Notes under the pieces: generated by a model
What the model was told of the DNA's origin: nothing
Seen by the model: the letters and a program-made list of their open reading frames with translations, nothing else
The model's database searches: none
From: Nocardiopsis mwathae
GTDB taxonomy: Bacteria > Actinomycetota > Actinomycetes > Streptosporangiales > Streptosporangiaceae
NCBI RefSeq assembly: GCF_014201195.1
Contig: NZ_JACHDS010000001.1
Location: 4,898,001-4,962,000 of the forward strand
Direction of reading: 5' to 3'
Length of the DNA stretch: 64,000 bases
In this document: one piece after another, positions 8,859 through 19,116 of the stretch
How the letters are laid out: the number at the start of each line of letters is the position of its first letter
Numbering within the stretch: the first letter of the stretch is position 1
Translations under genes and position numbers: made by a program

Positions 8859-9758
8859 GTGGATTGGGTCGAGCGGATCGCCGGGATCAGGCGGTGGTCG
8901 CGGAACGGGTACCGGGCTCCGCACAAGCCGTTGCTGATCCTGTATGCGCTCGGCCGGTTCCAAGCGCGCGGGGATGAGCCGATCGCCTACCGCACCGCCG
9001 AAGGGCACCTGTCGCGGCTCCTTGAGGAGTTCGGGCCGCCGAAGGAGACGACCCCCGCCTACCCGTTTCACCACCTGACCACCGACGGCCTGTGGATCGT
9101 GGACACCGCCTACGCCCACGGATCCCCCGGGCCGTACGTCACGCGGCTGCGGGAGTGCGATGCCCGAGGGCGGTTGGCTCCAGAGCTCGTGAATGCGCTG
9201 GGGAACGACCCGCCTCTGCTGGGGCGCATCGCGCGGTCGCTGCTGGAGGCCAACTTCGAGCCCTCACTGCACGCCGACATCTGCATGCTCGCCGGAGTGA
9301 GCCCCGGCGCGGCCGAACCGGGAGCTGCGGGAGTTCGGCGAACGGTCCGGTCCCGGGACCCGGCGTTTCGGGAGGAAGTCCTCGATGCCTACGGCCACCG
9401 CTGTGCGTTCTGCGGCTTCGACGGCCGACTCGACAGGAGCACGGTCGCGCTGGAGGCAGCACACGTGCAGTGGTGGGCCTTCGACGGCCCCGACCACCCC
9501 GGCAACGGGCTGAGCCTTTGCTCGCTCCACCACAAGCTGTTCGACCGCGGAGTCCTCGGACTCACCGGCGAGCGCTCGATCGCGGTCTCGCAACGGTTCA
9601 CCGGCACCGGTCGCAGCGCCGAGGAACTGGTCCTGGCGCTCCACGGCCGCCCGGTCGCCCTTCCGCAACCCGGAGTCCCGGATGTCGAGGTCGAACGCAT
9701 CGACTGGCACCACCGACAGGTCTTTCGCGCCCCCGCCCGGTCGGCGGCCGCCGCCTGA
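8859..9758 (+). CDS. HNH endonuclease, likely phosphorothioate-DNA-directed
   Basis: This 299-residue protein resembles the ScoMcrA type of type IV restriction enzyme. The N-terminus carries [16 protein letters not shown], the signature block of the sulfur-binding domain that recognises phosphorothioated DNA. The C-terminal half holds an HNH nuclease: [17 protein letters not shown], then [12 protein letters not shown] (residues about 185-235). ScoMcrA also has an SRA-like domain, which I do not see; the protein matches the shorter SBD-HNH form. The GTG start has only a weak Shine-Dalgarno sequence. No dnd genes are in the window. It sits on the edge of the accessory region. Confidence 0.82.
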   Translation: MDWVERIAGIRRWSRNGYRAPHKPLLILYALGRFQARGDEPIAYRTAEGHLSRLLEEFGPPKETTPAYPFHHLTTDGLWIVDTAYAHGSPGPYVTRLRECDARGRLAPELVNALGNDPPLLGRIARSLLEANFEPSLHADICMLAGVSPGAAEPGAAGVRRTVRSRDPAFREEVLDAYGHRCAFCGFDGRLDRSTVALEAAHVQWWAFDGPDHPGNGLSLCSLHHKLFDRGVLGLTGERSIAVSQRFTGTGRSAEELVLALHGRPVALPQPGVPDVEVERIDWHHRQVFRAPARSAAAA

Positions 9759-10042
9759 GGCGGCCGACAGGCGGCATCCGCGCAGGCCTCCGACGCGCCT
9801 CGCCCCCAAGGCCGCGTCGCCGCACATCGGTCCATACGACCACCCGGTCAAGGCCTTTCCGAGACTCACCCGAGGTGGTTCCAGGAGCGTTCGAGAGCAG
9901 CTGTAGAAAGCCGGGGCATTCTGACTCCCCGTGGCACAGCAGCCGACGGACAGAGCGGAAAGCAGGGAACGGGCCGGAAACCCCCTGCTCGGCCGGTCGC
10001 ATCGGACTTTCACGCTCAGGATCGAAAGGGAACCAGCCTCCC

Positions 10043-11800
10043 GTGCGTAAAGTTCTGATCGCCAACCGCGGCGAGATCGCGGTGCGGATCGCCCGCGCCT
10101 GCAAAGACGCCGGACTCACCAGCGTCGCCGTCTACGCCGAACCCGACCTCGACGCCCTGCACACCACCACCGCCGACCAAGCCCACGCCCTCGGCGGAAC
10201 CACCCCCGCCGACAGCTACCTCGACATCACCAAAATCCTCACCATCGCCCAACGCACCGGCGCCGACGCCCTCCACCCCGGCTACGGGTTCCTCGCCGAG
10301 AACGCCGACTTCGCCCAAGCCGTCATCGACGCCGGACTCACCTGGATCGGCCCCCCGCCCGCGGCCATCACCGCCCTGGGCGACAAGGTCCAGGCCCGCC
10401 ACATCGCCCAGAAGGTCGGCGCCCCCCTGGTCGCCGGCACCCCCGACCCCGTCGCCGACGCCGACGAGGCCCTCGCCTTCGCCCGCACCCACGGGCTGCC
10501 GATCGCGATCAAGGCCGCCTTCGGCGGCGGCGGGCGCGGACTCAAGGTCGCCCGCACCCTGGACGAGGTGCCCGACGCCTTCGAGTCGGCGGTGCGCGAG
10601 GCCACCACCGCCTTCGGCCGCGGGGAGTGCTTCGTGGAGCGCTACCTGGACCGGCCCCGCCACGTGGAGACCCAGTGCCTGGCCGATGCCCACGGCAACG
10701 TGGTAGTGGTCTCCACCCGCGACTGCTCCCTGCAGCGCCGCCACCAGAAACTCGTCGAAGAGGCCCCCGCGCCGTTCTTGTCGCCGGAGCAGACCGAGCT
10801 GCTCCACACCTCCTCCAAAGCCATCCTGCGCGAAGCCGGGTATGTGGGGGCGGGCACGTGCGAGTTCCTGGTCGGGGCCGACGGCACCGTCTCCTTCCTG
10901 GAGGTCAACACCCGCCTGCAGGTCGAGCACCCGGTCACCGAGGAGGTCACCGGCATCGACCTGGTCCGCGAGATGTTCCGCATCGCCGACGGCGAGGAGC
11001 TGGGCTACACCGACCCCCCGGCCCGCGGCCACTCCTTCGAGTTCCGGATCAACGCCGAGGACGCCGGGCGCGGCTTCATGCCCGCCCCGGGCACCATCAC
11101 CGCGCTGAACCTGCCCGGCGGGCCCGGGGTGCGGGTGGACACCGGCTGCCAGGCCGGGTTCACCGTCCCCCAGGCGTTCGACTCCATGGTCGCCAAACTG
11201 ATCGTGACCGGCGCCACCCGCGCCCAGGCCCTTGAGCGCTCCCGCCGCGCGCTGGGCGAGTTCGAGGTCGGGGGGATGCCCACCGTGCTGCCCTTCCACC
11301 GCGCGGTGGTGGAGGACCCCGCCTTCGCCCCCCAGGGCGATGCGCCGTTCAGCGTGCACACCCGGTGGATCGAAACCGAATTCACCACCCCCATCGAGCC
11401 CTACACCGGGGAGACCGAGCAGGCCGAGGCCCCCGAGCGCGACACCGTGACCGTGGAGGTCGGGGGCAAGCGGGTCGAGGTCGTCCTCCCCGCCGGACTC
11501 GGCGCCGGGTCGGATAGAGCCCTCAAGAAGCCGCCCAGGCGGGGACGGGGCAGAACCGGCCGAGTCGGGGCCTCGGCGGGCGGGGATGCGCTGGTCTCGC
11601 CGATGCAGGGCACGGTCATCAAGCGGGTGGCCGAGGACGGCCAGGAGGTCGCCGAGGGCGACACGGTCGTGGTCATCGAGGCCATGAAGATGGAGCAGCC
11701 GCTGACCGCCCACAAGTCGGGCACCGTCACCGGCCTGGCCGTCACCGCCGGCGAGACCGTCGCCAACGGCGGCGTCATCTGCGAGATCAAGGACACCTGA
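10043..11800 (+). CDS. accA: Acyl-CoA carboxylase alpha subunit (biotin carboxylase/BCCP)
   Basis: The 585-residue product carboxylates its own biotin for acetyl- or propionyl-CoA carboxylase, supplying malonyl/methylmalonyl-CoA. [20 protein letters not shown] opens the biotin carboxylase domain. [11 protein letters not shown] is the ATP-grasp glycine loop, and [16 protein letters not shown] contains catalytic residues. The BCCP domain ends the protein with biotinylated Lys in [11 protein letters not shown] at 10043 follows AAAGGGA at a usual distance; the open frame extends far upstream but only as an out-of-frame overlap of the HNH gene. The linker before BCCP is unusually basic ([13 protein letters not shown]). 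The beta subunit is not nearby. Confidence 0.93.
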   Translation: MRKVLIANRGEIAVRIARACKDAGLTSVAVYAEPDLDALHTTTADQAHALGGTTPADSYLDITKILTIAQRTGADALHPGYGFLAENADFAQAVIDAGLTWIGPPPAAITALGDKVQARHIAQKVGAPLVAGTPDPVADADEALAFARTHGLPIAIKAAFGGGGRGLKVARTLDEVPDAFESAVREATTAFGRGECFVERYLDRPRHVETQCLADAHGNVVVVSTRDCSLQRRHQKLVEEAPAPFLSPEQTELLHTSSKAILREAGYVGAGTCEFLVGADGTVSFLEVNTRLQVEHPVTEEVTGIDLVREMFRIADGEELGYTDPPARGHSFEFRINAEDAGRGFMPAPGTITALNLPGGPGVRVDTGCQAGFTVPQAFDSMVAKLIVTGATRAQALERSRRALGEFEVGGMPTVLPFHRAVVEDPAFAPQGDAPFSVHTRWIETEFTTPIEPYTGETEQAEAPERDTVTVEVGGKRVEVVLPAGLGAGSDRALKKPPRRGRGRTGRVGASAGGDALVSPMQGTVIKRVAEDGQEVAEGDTVVVIEAMKMEQPLTAHKSGTVTGLAVTAGETVANGGVICEIKDT

Positions 11801-11969
11801 CACCAGCCCGCCATGCGCGGGGTCCTATGGTCGTCCCTGTGGGCGGTCACCCACGCGGTGTCCCGGGGTGGAAAGCAGCACCGACGAGGGCGGCAGGGGC
11901 CTGGGGTGGCGTTCGCCCTACGGTGGGCCCGTGGCCGGGGCGGGGCCGCCCAGCACGACCCTCCTCTCC

Positions 11970-12458
11970 TCAGGCCGATCCGTCCGTGCCGGATTTCCCC
12001 TGGCCATCGGCACGGGCGGCGGCCTCGACCTTGGCCTTGATGATGGGCATCTGCACGCGCGTGTTGCGGTCCAGGCGCGCCTTCATCGCCATGTCGTCGA
12101 GAGGGGCGTGGGGTTTCATCTCGAAGTCCTGCTCCCAGCGCATGCGGACACCCTCCGGTTCCTGGACGTAGGTCCAGCGGATGTTCATGTAGCGGAAGAC
12201 GCCCGTCTCGACCCGGTGGGCCAGAACGGTTCGGGTGGCCTCGTCCATGGTCCGCCGGGAGACCCAGCTCCACACCGTGCCGTTCTCGTCGGGGTGCAGC
12301 GCGAGCCGGAAGGTCACGGTGTCTCCGTCGCGTTCGAGGATCTTGGCCTCCGCGTACTCGGTGAACAGCCGCGGCCATTCGGCCACGTCGTTGGTCATCG
12401 ACCACACCAGGTCCATCGGCGCGTCGATGACGATCGAGTTGTCGGTTCTCGCCGCCAT
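11970..12458 (-). CDS. Polyketide aromatase/cyclase (SRPBCC)
   Basis: This 162-residue START/SRPBCC-fold protein corresponds to the N-terminal domain of TcmN and to WhiE ORFVI, which direct first-ring cyclisation and aromatisation of a poly-beta-ketone chain. Typical features are SIVIDAPMDLVWSMTNDVAEWP, WSWVSRRTMD and YMNIRWTYVQEPEGVRMRWEQDFEMKP in order. It lacks the methyltransferase domain of TcmN. Its ATG shares one base with the ACP stop (TGATG), so it is coupled to the minimal PKS. Confidence 0.88.
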   Translation of the reverse strand: MAARTDNSIVIDAPMDLVWSMTNDVAEWPRLFTEYAEAKILERDGDTVTFRLALHPDENGTVWSWVSRRTMDEATRTVLAHRVETGVFRYMNIRWTYVQEPEGVRMRWEQDFEMKPHAPLDDMAMKARLDRNTRVQMPIIKAKVEAAARADGQGKSGTDGSA

Positions 12459-12730
12459 CAGGGGCCTCCCTCCGCCAGTCCGCTGTTGACGTACGCGACG
12501 ACGTCGCGCATGGTCTGGCCGTTGTCGAGTTCACCGTCGGGGATTCGGACGCCGTACTCCTGCTCGATGCGGTTGCCGAGCTCCAGCACGGCCAGCGAGT
12601 CGTAGCCGAGTTCGGCGAAGGTGGTGTCGCCCACCTGTCCGCCGTCCATGTCGACCGCCTCATCGGCCCCCGCGACCGCGAGGAGCATCCGTTTCACGTC
12701 GTCTACCGTGATCTCACCGATCCGACCCAT
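12458..12730 (-). CDS. Type II PKS acyl carrier protein
   Basis: The 90-residue ACP carries the phosphopantetheine serine in ELGYDSLAVLELGNRIEQE. The ATG at 12730 follows AGGCGAGG; an ATG at 12763 in the same frame has no good ribosome-binding site. The start overlaps the end of the CLF gene by 17 bases and the stop overlaps the cyclase start. It tethers the growing chain for KS-alpha/CLF. Confidence 0.92.
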   Translation of the reverse strand: MGRIGEITVDDVKRMLLAVAGADEAVDMDGGQVGDTTFAELGYDSLAVLELGNRIEQEYGVRIPDGELDNGQTMRDVVAYVNSGLAEGGP

Positions 12731-14009
12731 GTCCGCCTCGCCTTTCGTCGGGTTCCTGTTCACTCCGGATCGTCCGGTCGCCCGCCCCGAGTACCAGGGC
12801 GGAGGTGAATCCGCCGTGGCCGCGGGCCAGGACGAGCGCGGTCCGCGGCCTGATCCGCCGCGGGTGGTCGAGGACCAGGTCGAGCCCGCAGTCCGCGGTC
12901 GGCCGCAGCCCGCCGGCGGTGTGCGGTACGACGCCGCTGCCGAGCGCCAGCAGGGCCGTCGCGGCGTCGAGCGCCGCCCCGCCGGCGTACAGCCGCCCCG
13001 TCAGGGTCTTCGGCGCGGTCACCGGGACCCCGCCGGGACCGAAGACCTCGGTGATCGCCCTGGCCTCGTCGCGGTCACGCTCGGGTAGGCCGAACGCGTC
13101 GGCGAAGACGACGCCGACCGCACCCGGTTCGAGCTCCGCGTCGGCCAGTGCCCGACGGATCACCGACGCCAGCACGGGTGGCCGACCCGCCCATGGGGCC
13201 GGGTCGAACCCGGCCGCGTAGCCGAGCAGCGCTCCGTAGTGTCCGGCGCTGCGCCGATCCGCCGACTCGACGGTGAGGAAGGCGCCGCCTTCCCCTGGGA
13301 CGTATCCGGATGCCGCCGAATCGAAGGGGCGGTAGGCCGCGCCGGGGTCGCTGATCGTCGAGAGTCCGCCCGCCGTCAACTGCGCGACGAGGCCGTAGGG
13401 GCACAGCGGGGCATCGGTTCCGCCCGCGAGCACGAGCTGTGAGCCGGTCGACAGCAGCCGCCGGGCCTGGCCGAGTGCGTCCAGCCCGCCAGCCTGCTCG
13501 CTGCAGAGCACGCCGCACGGGCCGCGCATTCCGTGCCGGATCGACACCTGTCCCGTCGTCGCCGCGTAGAACCAGGCGATCGACTGGTACGCGCCCACCC
13601 ACGAGGGTCCCTTCCGGTAGAGGTTCTCCATCTCGTGCTGGCCGAACTCGGTGCCGCCGGACGAGCTGGCGGTGACCACCCCCAGCTCGTACTCGGGCAG
13701 TGCCCCGGGGTCGACGCGGGCGTCGTCCAGTGCTTCCTGCGCGGCGGCCAGTGCGAGGTGGGTGAACCGGTCGGTCTGCGGGATCAGCCGTCCCGGGATG
13801 TGGTCGCGCGCCTCGAATCCCGGGACCTCGCCGGCGACCTGGACCGGGTAGCCGGAGGGGTCGAAGCGGGTGATCCGGCCGAGACCGCTCGTGCCCGCCA
13901 GGACCGCGTCCCAGTGCCGTCGCGCCCCGATCCCGGTCGGTGCCACCACCCCGATACCGGTCACGACGGCCCGCACGCGCCGCCCCGTTGGCACCCCCGT
14001 GGCGCTCAC
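12714..14009 (-). CDS. Type II PKS chain length factor (KS-beta)
   Basis: This 431-residue ketosynthase homologue has the active-site Cys replaced by Gln ([13 protein letters not shown]), the hallmark of chain length factors. It pairs with KS-alpha, primes by malonyl decarboxylation and sets chain length. The GTG start at 14009 overlaps the KS-alpha stop (GTGA) and follows GAGGAGG. The same frame stays open far upstream only as an out-of-frame overlap of KS-alpha. Confidence 0.93.
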   Translation of the reverse strand: MSATGVPTGRRVRAVVTGIGVVAPTGIGARRHWDAVLAGTSGLGRITRFDPSGYPVQVAGEVPGFEARDHIPGRLIPQTDRFTHLALAAAQEALDDARVDPGALPEYELGVVTASSSGGTEFGQHEMENLYRKGPSWVGAYQSIAWFYAATTGQVSIRHGMRGPCGVLCSEQAGGLDALGQARRLLSTGSQLVLAGGTDAPLCPYGLVAQLTAGGLSTISDPGAAYRPFDSAASGYVPGEGGAFLTVESADRRSAGHYGALLGYAAGFDPAPWAGRPPVLASVIRRALADAELEPGAVGVVFADAFGLPERDRDEARAITEVFGPGGVPVTAPKTLTGRLYAGGAALDAATALLALGSGVVPHTAGGLRPTADCGLDLVLDHPRRIRPRTALVLARGHGGFTSALVLGAGDRTIRSEQEPDERRGGHGSDR

Positions 14010-15283
14010 GCCGGTATCGCCCTCCTCACCTGGAATCGGCCCAGCACCATCGCGGTCTGGAAGCCGCCGAAACCGCTGCCGACGCTCAGTACCCGGTCCA
14101 TCCGGTGGGAGCGTGCCTCGTTCGGCACGTAGTCCAGGTCGCAGACGGGGTCGGGCACCGTGAGATTGGCCGTGGGCGGCACGACCTGGTGTCTCAGCGC
14201 CAGGGCGCAGGCGGCGACCTCCAGGGACCCGATCGCGCCGAGGGAGTGCCCGATCATCGACTTGATCGAGCTGACCGGGACCTCGTAGGCGCGCTGCCCC
14301 AGGCTGCGTTTGAAGGCCGCCGTCTCGTGCCGGTCGTTCTGCTGCGTTCCCGATCCGTGCGCGTTGATGTAGTCGATGGCGGCGGGATCCAGGCGGGCGC
14401 GGTCCAATGCGACCCGGATCGCCTCGGCCATCTCGCGCCCGTCCGGTTTGAGACCGGTCATGTGGTAGGCGTTGCTGCGCCCGGCGAAGCCGAGTACCTC
14501 GGCGTAGACGGTTGCGCCGCGGCGCCGTGCCGCAGCGGCCTCCTCCAGCACGACGACGGCGGCGCCCTCCCCGAGCACGAATCCGTCGCGCCGCGCGTCG
14601 AAGGGCCGCGACGCGTGCCGCGGGTCGGCGTTGTTCGGTGTGGTCGCCTTGATGGCGTCGAAGCACGCCGAGGTGATGGGTGCGAGTGGGGCGTCGGTGG
14701 CGCCGGCGAGGACGACGTCGGCGGTGCCCTCTTCGATGAGCTGGACCCCGTGGCCGATGGCGTCCAGCCCCGAGGTGCAGCCGGTGGAGACCAGCGCGAC
14801 CGGCCCCTCGGCGCCGACCTGCCAGGCGACCTCCACGGCCAGGGTGCTGGGGACCATGTAGCCGTAGAGGTGCGGCACGCCGTAGGTGTGGTCGACGAGC
14901 CAGTCGCGTCCGTCGTCGGCGAGGACGGCGTACTCCTCCTCCAGGCTCATGGTGCATCCCACGGCGCTGCCGATGCTCACACCGGTTCGGGAGGGGTCGC
15001 GGGCGCCCGGGTCCAGCCCGCTGTCGGCGACGGCTTCCCGGGCCGCCACCACGGCGAACTGCGCGGCGCGGTCCATGCGCCGCACTTCCTTCGGCGTGAG
15101 TCCGGCCGCCGACGGGTCGAAGTCGCATTCGGCCGCGACGCGGGACCGGAATCCGGACGGATCGAAGAGGGTGATCCCGCGGGTGGCGGTGCGCCCGGAC
15201 GACAGCAGGTCCCAGTAGGCGTCGCGGCCGATTCCGCCGGGCGCGACGGCGCCGACCCCGGTGATGACCGACCGACGGCTCAC
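14006..15283 (-). CDS. Type II PKS ketosynthase alpha
   Basis: The 425-residue beta-ketoacyl synthase has nucleophile Cys in [15 protein letters not shown] and the two catalytic His residues in [12 protein letters not shown] and [11 protein letters not shown]. It performs decarboxylative Claisen condensations with CLF and ACP. The GTG start overlaps the cupin stop (GTGA). General similarity is to spore pigment and tetracenomycin/pentangular-type KS-alpha, but product class cannot be fixed by reading alone. Confidence 0.95.
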   Translation of the reverse strand: MSRRSVITGVGAVAPGGIGRDAYWDLLSSGRTATRGITLFDPSGFRSRVAAECDFDPSAAGLTPKEVRRMDRAAQFAVVAAREAVADSGLDPGARDPSRTGVSIGSAVGCTMSLEEEYAVLADDGRDWLVDHTYGVPHLYGYMVPSTLAVEVAWQVGAEGPVALVSTGCTSGLDAIGHGVQLIEEGTADVVLAGATDAPLAPITSACFDAIKATTPNNADPRHASRPFDARRDGFVLGEGAAVVVLEEAAAARRRGATVYAEVLGFAGRSNAYHMTGLKPDGREMAEAIRVALDRARLDPAAIDYINAHGSGTQQNDRHETAAFKRSLGQRAYEVPVSSIKSMIGHSLGAIGSLEVAACALALRHQVVPPTANLTVPDPVCDLDYVPNEARSHRMDRVLSVGSGFGGFQTAMVLGRFQVRRAIPA

Positions 15284-15708
15284 CGCGGGCGGCCCACGTC
15301 GGGGTTGGCGGCGTTCGGGTTCGGCGGCCGCTCGGTGTCGACGTGGCCGAGCTCGGGCCGGGGGGCGAGCGGGGAGAGGTGGAAGACGGCCTCCGCAGGT
15401 GCGTCCCCGACGTTGACCAGCCGGTGGCGTACGCCGGTCGGGACCAGCAGCGAATCGCCGGGGCCGAGCTCGACGGGCTCGCCGTTCAGCCGCATCTCCA
15501 GGCGTCCCGCGACGACGTGGAGGAACTCCTCGGAGTAGGGGTGGTAGTGCTCGGTGACGAATTCTCCGGGGCGCAGCCGCACCACACCCCCGAAGCCGGA
15601 TGTCGACCCCACGGTCTTGGGGCTCAGGGTGACGCGGATGTCGCCGCCCCGCCTGGTGTTGGGTGTGATCGAGTCCGCGGCGATCCTGGTCGCGGTCGTC
15701 GGTGTCAC
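15280..15708 (-). CDS. Cupin-domain polyketide protein (TcmJ/WhiE-ORFII type)
   Basis: This 142-residue single cupin has motif 1 as [19 protein letters not shown] and motif 2 as [17 protein letters not shown], so a metal site is plausible. TcmJ and WhiE ORFII homologues occupy the same place before KS-alpha and improve or direct polyketide cyclisation. The GTG at 15708 follows a GGGGGG tract and overlaps the TcmI-like stop. A longer frame to 16167 is unlikely because it covers that upstream gene. Confidence 0.88.
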   Translation of the reverse strand: MTPTTATRIAADSITPNTRRGGDIRVTLSPKTVGSTSGFGGVVRLRPGEFVTEHYHPYSEEFLHVVAGRLEMRLNGEPVELGPGDSLLVPTGVRHRLVNVGDAPAEAVFHLSPLAPRPELGHVDTERPPNPNAANPDVGRPR

Positions 15709-16076
15709 GGCGTTCCCCCCAAGCTCGGTCCGGTGACGGGCGTGATCAACGGTCCCTGGTGCGGAGTCCACGAATAGAAGGGGACCGCCATCGCGTCCCG
15801 GGGTTCCTTCCAGTCCGGGTCGAACGGTGAGATATACCGGTAGAGACGGGTGTGTATGTCCCGGTACAGGGGATGGCCGCGCACCTTGTAGAGATCCTGC
15901 GTTATGTCCTTTTCGGACTCGACCAGGTGGAAGTAGAGCCCGTGGAACGCGAGCAGGGTACGCCGGTGGACTCCGATCATGGCCGGCAGATCGGAGCCGT
16001 CGGAATCCGCGAATATCCCGGCGACGTTCGGCGCGTCCGCGCGGTTCATTCTCGCGACGATCAGAGTTCTGTGCAC
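15705..16076 (-). CDS. TcmI-family polyketide cyclase
   Basis: This 123-residue ferredoxin-like (ABM-type) cyclase starts [11 protein letters not shown]. It contains [14 protein letters not shown] and [18 protein letters not shown], the typical TcmI/WhiE-ORFVII pattern. These enzymes close later rings of the aromatic polyketide. It is the first gene of the coupled block TcmI-cupin-KS-CLF-ACP-cyclase and overlaps the cupin gene by four bases. Confidence 0.9.
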   Translation of the reverse strand: MHRTLIVARMNRADAPNVAGIFADSDGSDLPAMIGVHRRTLLAFHGLYFHLVESEKDITQDLYKVRGHPLYRDIHTRLYRYISPFDPDWKEPRDAMAVPFYSWTPHQGPLITPVTGPSLGGTP

Positions 16077-16122
16077 CGCACCCCCCAGGTCCGCTATTCG
16101 TGATTCGATCTTCGGCCGGGAG

Positions 16123-16140
16123 GCTCAAAATTCTCTTGAA
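16123..16140 (-). promoter_or_regulatory. Candidate SARP-binding direct repeat
   Basis: On the minus strand, 47 bases before the TcmI-like start, TTCAAGA and TTTGAGC lie as heptamers with an 11-base period (TTCAAGAGAATTTTGAGC). SARP regulators bind heptamer direct repeats at about one helical turn, next to the -10 region. The SARP gene directly upstream makes this a natural site. The match is short and imperfect, and I see no convincing -10 at the ideal distance. Confidence 0.25.
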
Positions 16141-16189
16141 ATGGCCTGGAAGTCGCACCGCGGACACGTGCAGCGGATGTCACGGTGGT

Positions 16190-18139
16190 TCACGCGCTGG
16201 GGAGCAGCCATTTCCGGTTCATATCCTGCGACCCATGGCCGATCAGGGATTCGGAACCATGTCCGGGGTCGTTCCGCAACCGTTCGACGGCCAGCCGCAC
16301 CAGGGGAGGAACGGTGTAGACGGGTTCGGATGCCGCTACCGGATCGGGTCCATCCGGCGCGGTGAACGTCTCCTCCACCAGATAGGCATCGATGAGTTCT
16401 TCCAGCAGGCGCTCGGCGAACGTGTTCTTGAGGCCACGCACCGCGTCGCTCGCCTGCCAGTGGACGCGGCCGTCCCGAGCCAGGCGTTCGAGCAGTTCCC
16501 GGGACGGGGCGGACAGGTGTCCGTGACTCGCCGCGATCGTCCCCAGCAGCGACTGGGTACCCGCGGGCACGTCGAGCAGGAGGCCCCGGTCGTGGAGGAG
16601 GCGGTCGAGCAGCCACTCGGCCGACCGGTCCGGGCGCAGCGCGAGCCGGCCGGCGATGGCCCGAACGGTCAGGGGGAGCCCCTCGCACAGGTCGAGCAGG
16701 TGCCGGACCGCCTCCATCCGGTCGCCGGCCTGCCGGCCCCCCACCGCATGTGCGTACAGCTCCACCATCTGCTCCAGCGAGAGCCGGGGCACCATCACCT
16801 TCCGCCCGGCCGCCAGGCCGCGACCGCGGAACCGGTTGGTGGCGATGACCGCGGAACCGGTGCCGGCCGGCAGGAACTCCGACAGGCGGGAGACCACCGT
16901 GACATCGTCGGCGACGATCAGGACGCGTCGGCTTGCCGTCCAGCTGCGGAACATCAGGGCGAGATCCGCCGGTCGGGTGCGAACGTTCGCGCGTGGAGCC
17001 CCCCACGACTCCAGTGCGGCGGCCAGCACCTCGGCGAACCGGATACCGCCCTGCCCGCCCTCCGACATGTCCAGGAAGAGTTGGCCGTCGGGGAAGTGGC
17101 GGCGCAGGCGATAGGCCGCCCGCACCGCCAACGCCGTCTTTCCCACTCCCGGTGGACCGTGGATCTCGGCGATGCGCAGCCCGTCGCCGCCCTTCCCTCC
17201 GGCTTGCAGGTAGGAGGTGACGGCGGCCAGCTCGGCCGACCGTCCGACCAGGCCGTCGGTGTCGGCGGGCAGCAGGCATGGCCCGGGGGCCGAGCACGCC
17301 CGGGCCGGCGGGGCCGCCGCGGGTTCGCCTCCCCTCGGGACGGACGCCGCCTCTCCTGGGTCGACCAGCACGTCCTTGTGCAGTTGCTGCAGCGCCGCCG
17401 ACGGCTCGATGCCGAGCTCGGTGACGAGCCGGTCGCGCAGCACTCGGAAGACCTCCAGTGCTTCCGGGCGGCGACCGCATCGTTGGAAGGCCCGCATGAG
17501 CTGCCCGGCGAGGCCCTCGTGCATGGGATGGGCGTCGACCGCGGCCGACAGGCCGTCGAGGATCGCCCGCTCATGGCCGAGCCGGAGCTCGATCTCGAAG
17601 CGCTGCTCCAGCACGCTCTGGTGCTGCTGCTCCAGGCGGACGGACCAGGCCGAAAGCCGCTCGCCGCGGATCACATCCACCAGGGGGCTCCCGCGCCAGC
17701 GGTCCAGTGCCTGCCGGTAGGTGGCGGATGCCGCGGCGACGTGGCCGGCACGGCACTGGGCCCTGGCCTGCCGGGCCAGGTGCTCGAACTCGTAGGCGTC
17801 GATGGCCAGCCGGTCGGGGAGGCGCAGTTCGTACCCTCCGACCCGGGTGAGCAGCGCCGGTGACGCATCGGTCGCACTGCCGGGGCCGCCCCGACCGGTG
17901 TTCCTCCCGGTGGACAGCCCGAGGCTGCGTCTCAGCTGGCAGATGTAGGTCTGGAGAGTGGTCTGCGCGCTGACCGGCGGCCGGTCCGCCCACAGCTCGC
18001 TGTAGAGCTGGTCGACACTGACCGATGAATCGACGTTCAGCGCCAAAAGAGCGAGCACTTGTCTCAGTTTCGGCGCCCCGGGGGTAATATCAGTGCCGCC
18101 GGAAAATACGCGGAATGACCCCAGCAGAGAAATCTTCAT
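16190..18139 (-). CDS. SARP-family regulator with NB-ARC domain, cluster-situated
   Basis: The 649-residue activator has a winged-helix domain (MKISLLGSFRVFSGG to GGYELRLP), the BTAD helical domain (about residues 105-255) and an NB-ARC/STAND module with P-loop GPPGVGKTAL, VLIVADDV and CEGLPLTVRAIAGRLALRP. The ATG at 18139 follows AAAGGACGAC. The open frame extends further upstream, but without SARP features. It lies immediately upstream of, and in the same direction as, the polyketide genes, so it is the likely pathway activator. It is related to, but clearly different from, the SARP at 3597-5696. Confidence 0.92.
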   Translation of the reverse strand: MKISLLGSFRVFSGGTDITPGAPKLRQVLALLALNVDSSVSVDQLYSELWADRPPVSAQTTLQTYICQLRRSLGLSTGRNTGRGGPGSATDASPALLTRVGGYELRLPDRLAIDAYEFEHLARQARAQCRAGHVAAASATYRQALDRWRGSPLVDVIRGERLSAWSVRLEQQHQSVLEQRFEIELRLGHERAILDGLSAAVDAHPMHEGLAGQLMRAFQRCGRRPEALEVFRVLRDRLVTELGIEPSAALQQLHKDVLVDPGEAASVPRGGEPAAAPPARACSAPGPCLLPADTDGLVGRSAELAAVTSYLQAGGKGGDGLRIAEIHGPPGVGKTALAVRAAYRLRRHFPDGQLFLDMSEGGQGGIRFAEVLAAALESWGAPRANVRTRPADLALMFRSWTASRRVLIVADDVTVVSRLSEFLPAGTGSAVIATNRFRGRGLAAGRKVMVPRLSLEQMVELYAHAVGGRQAGDRMEAVRHLLDLCEGLPLTVRAIAGRLALRPDRSAEWLLDRLLHDRGLLLDVPAGTQSLLGTIAASHGHLSAPSRELLERLARDGRVHWQASDAVRGLKNTFAERLLEELIDAYLVEETFTAPDGPDPVAASEPVYTVPPLVRLAVERLRNDPGHGSESLIGHGSQDMNRKWLLPSA

Positions 18140-18425
18140 GTCGTCCTTTCCCGCGATCCACGACAGTTCCGATACATCGGCCACCACAGCGCGCAGGAAC
18201 GGGGAACCCGACCCCAGAGAATGACAGATAGATGCTCCGAAGCTCCTCAGGTTATCCGCACCGAAAGTCCCCCGTTTCACTCCACCCCCGCTTGTGCCGT
18301 CTACCGGCAATTCCAGAATAAGCAGAACACGCCGGATCGCGCCATAGCTCGCGCCATGGTTCTTCGAGGTCGAACCGGCGGCCCGGAGTTCTACGACGCG
18401 CGGTATCGCCCTTCCACTCGCGAAA

Positions 18426-18875
18426 TCACGCCAGTACCGCTCCGACAGCGGCCAATGTGCATCCCGCGAATGCGAATACGGTCCGAACCAGATGCCAGTC
18501 GCGCAATCTGGTGCGCGGATCGTTCCAGTCCGGGCCGATGTCTTCCGGACGAAGCCGCTTGACCTGCCTGTTGAGCGGCACATTCCTGGTCCGCGAAACC
18601 ACCATGACGCCGGCCATGCAGGCGGCTGCGAGCGCGAAGGACCAGCGGGCCGTACCGGCCGTGCTCACGGCGAGGGCGATACCGAGCACGGCCGATCCGA
18701 GCACGAGGAACGGCATGACCCGGTCGGAATAGCGTCCGAGAAGATCGTGGGTGTAGACATACCGGTCCGGCGGCATCGCGTTGAGGGCGGGGACGATGGT
18801 GATCGCGACTGCGAAGAAGCCCCCCATCACCACACCTGTGCCGAGGAGCGCGAGGACGCTGAGCAGCTGTGTCAC
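18426..18875 (-). CDS. DUF1772 / anthrone-oxygenase-like membrane protein
   Basis: This 149-residue protein has about four hydrophobic helices (LLSVLALLGTGVVMGGFFAV, then MPFLVLGSAVLGIALAV, and two more). It has the family's NVPLNRQVKRL and W...HLVRT segments. DUF1772 proteins in type II PKS clusters act as anthrone oxygenases, converting an anthrone ring to a quinone; others have no known role. The GTG at 18875 follows GGGAGG. Position suggests a tailoring enzyme of the adjacent cluster. Confidence 0.78.
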   Translation of the reverse strand: MTQLLSVLALLGTGVVMGGFFAVAITIVPALNAMPPDRYVYTHDLLGRYSDRVMPFLVLGSAVLGIALAVSTAGTARWSFALAAACMAGVMVVSRTRNVPLNRQVKRLRPEDIGPDWNDPRTRLRDWHLVRTVFAFAGCTLAAVGAVLA

Positions 18876-19116
18876 GGTATCCGCCTCCCACCGTGCCGCG
18901 GCCGCCCTTTTCGAACACCCGCGGATTCGGATCGAGCGTGCGCGGCTCTCCTCGATTTTCGCTGGAGGATGCCTCGACCGGCCCGCGCCCCGGCCGGCGG
19001 CGCCGGGCTCCGGCGGAGGCCGGGCGGACGGGATCCTGGGCATACACGCCGGCGCCCGCTCCCCGGGCTTCGGGAGAGCGGGCGTGGGCGTGGGCGTTCC
19101 GGTCGTCCGTCGGCGC

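Noticed and set aside
10016-11803. 595-codon minus-strand frame opposite accA
   Set aside because: Antisense of accA caused by GC-rich codon bias. Its sequence is Gly/Val/Asp-rich with no domain, while the plus strand has clear biotin carboxylase and BCCP motifs.
13940-15538. 532-codon plus-strand frame across KS-alpha and cupin genes
   Set aside because: Antisense of the polyketide genes, which have intact catalytic motifs on the minus strand.
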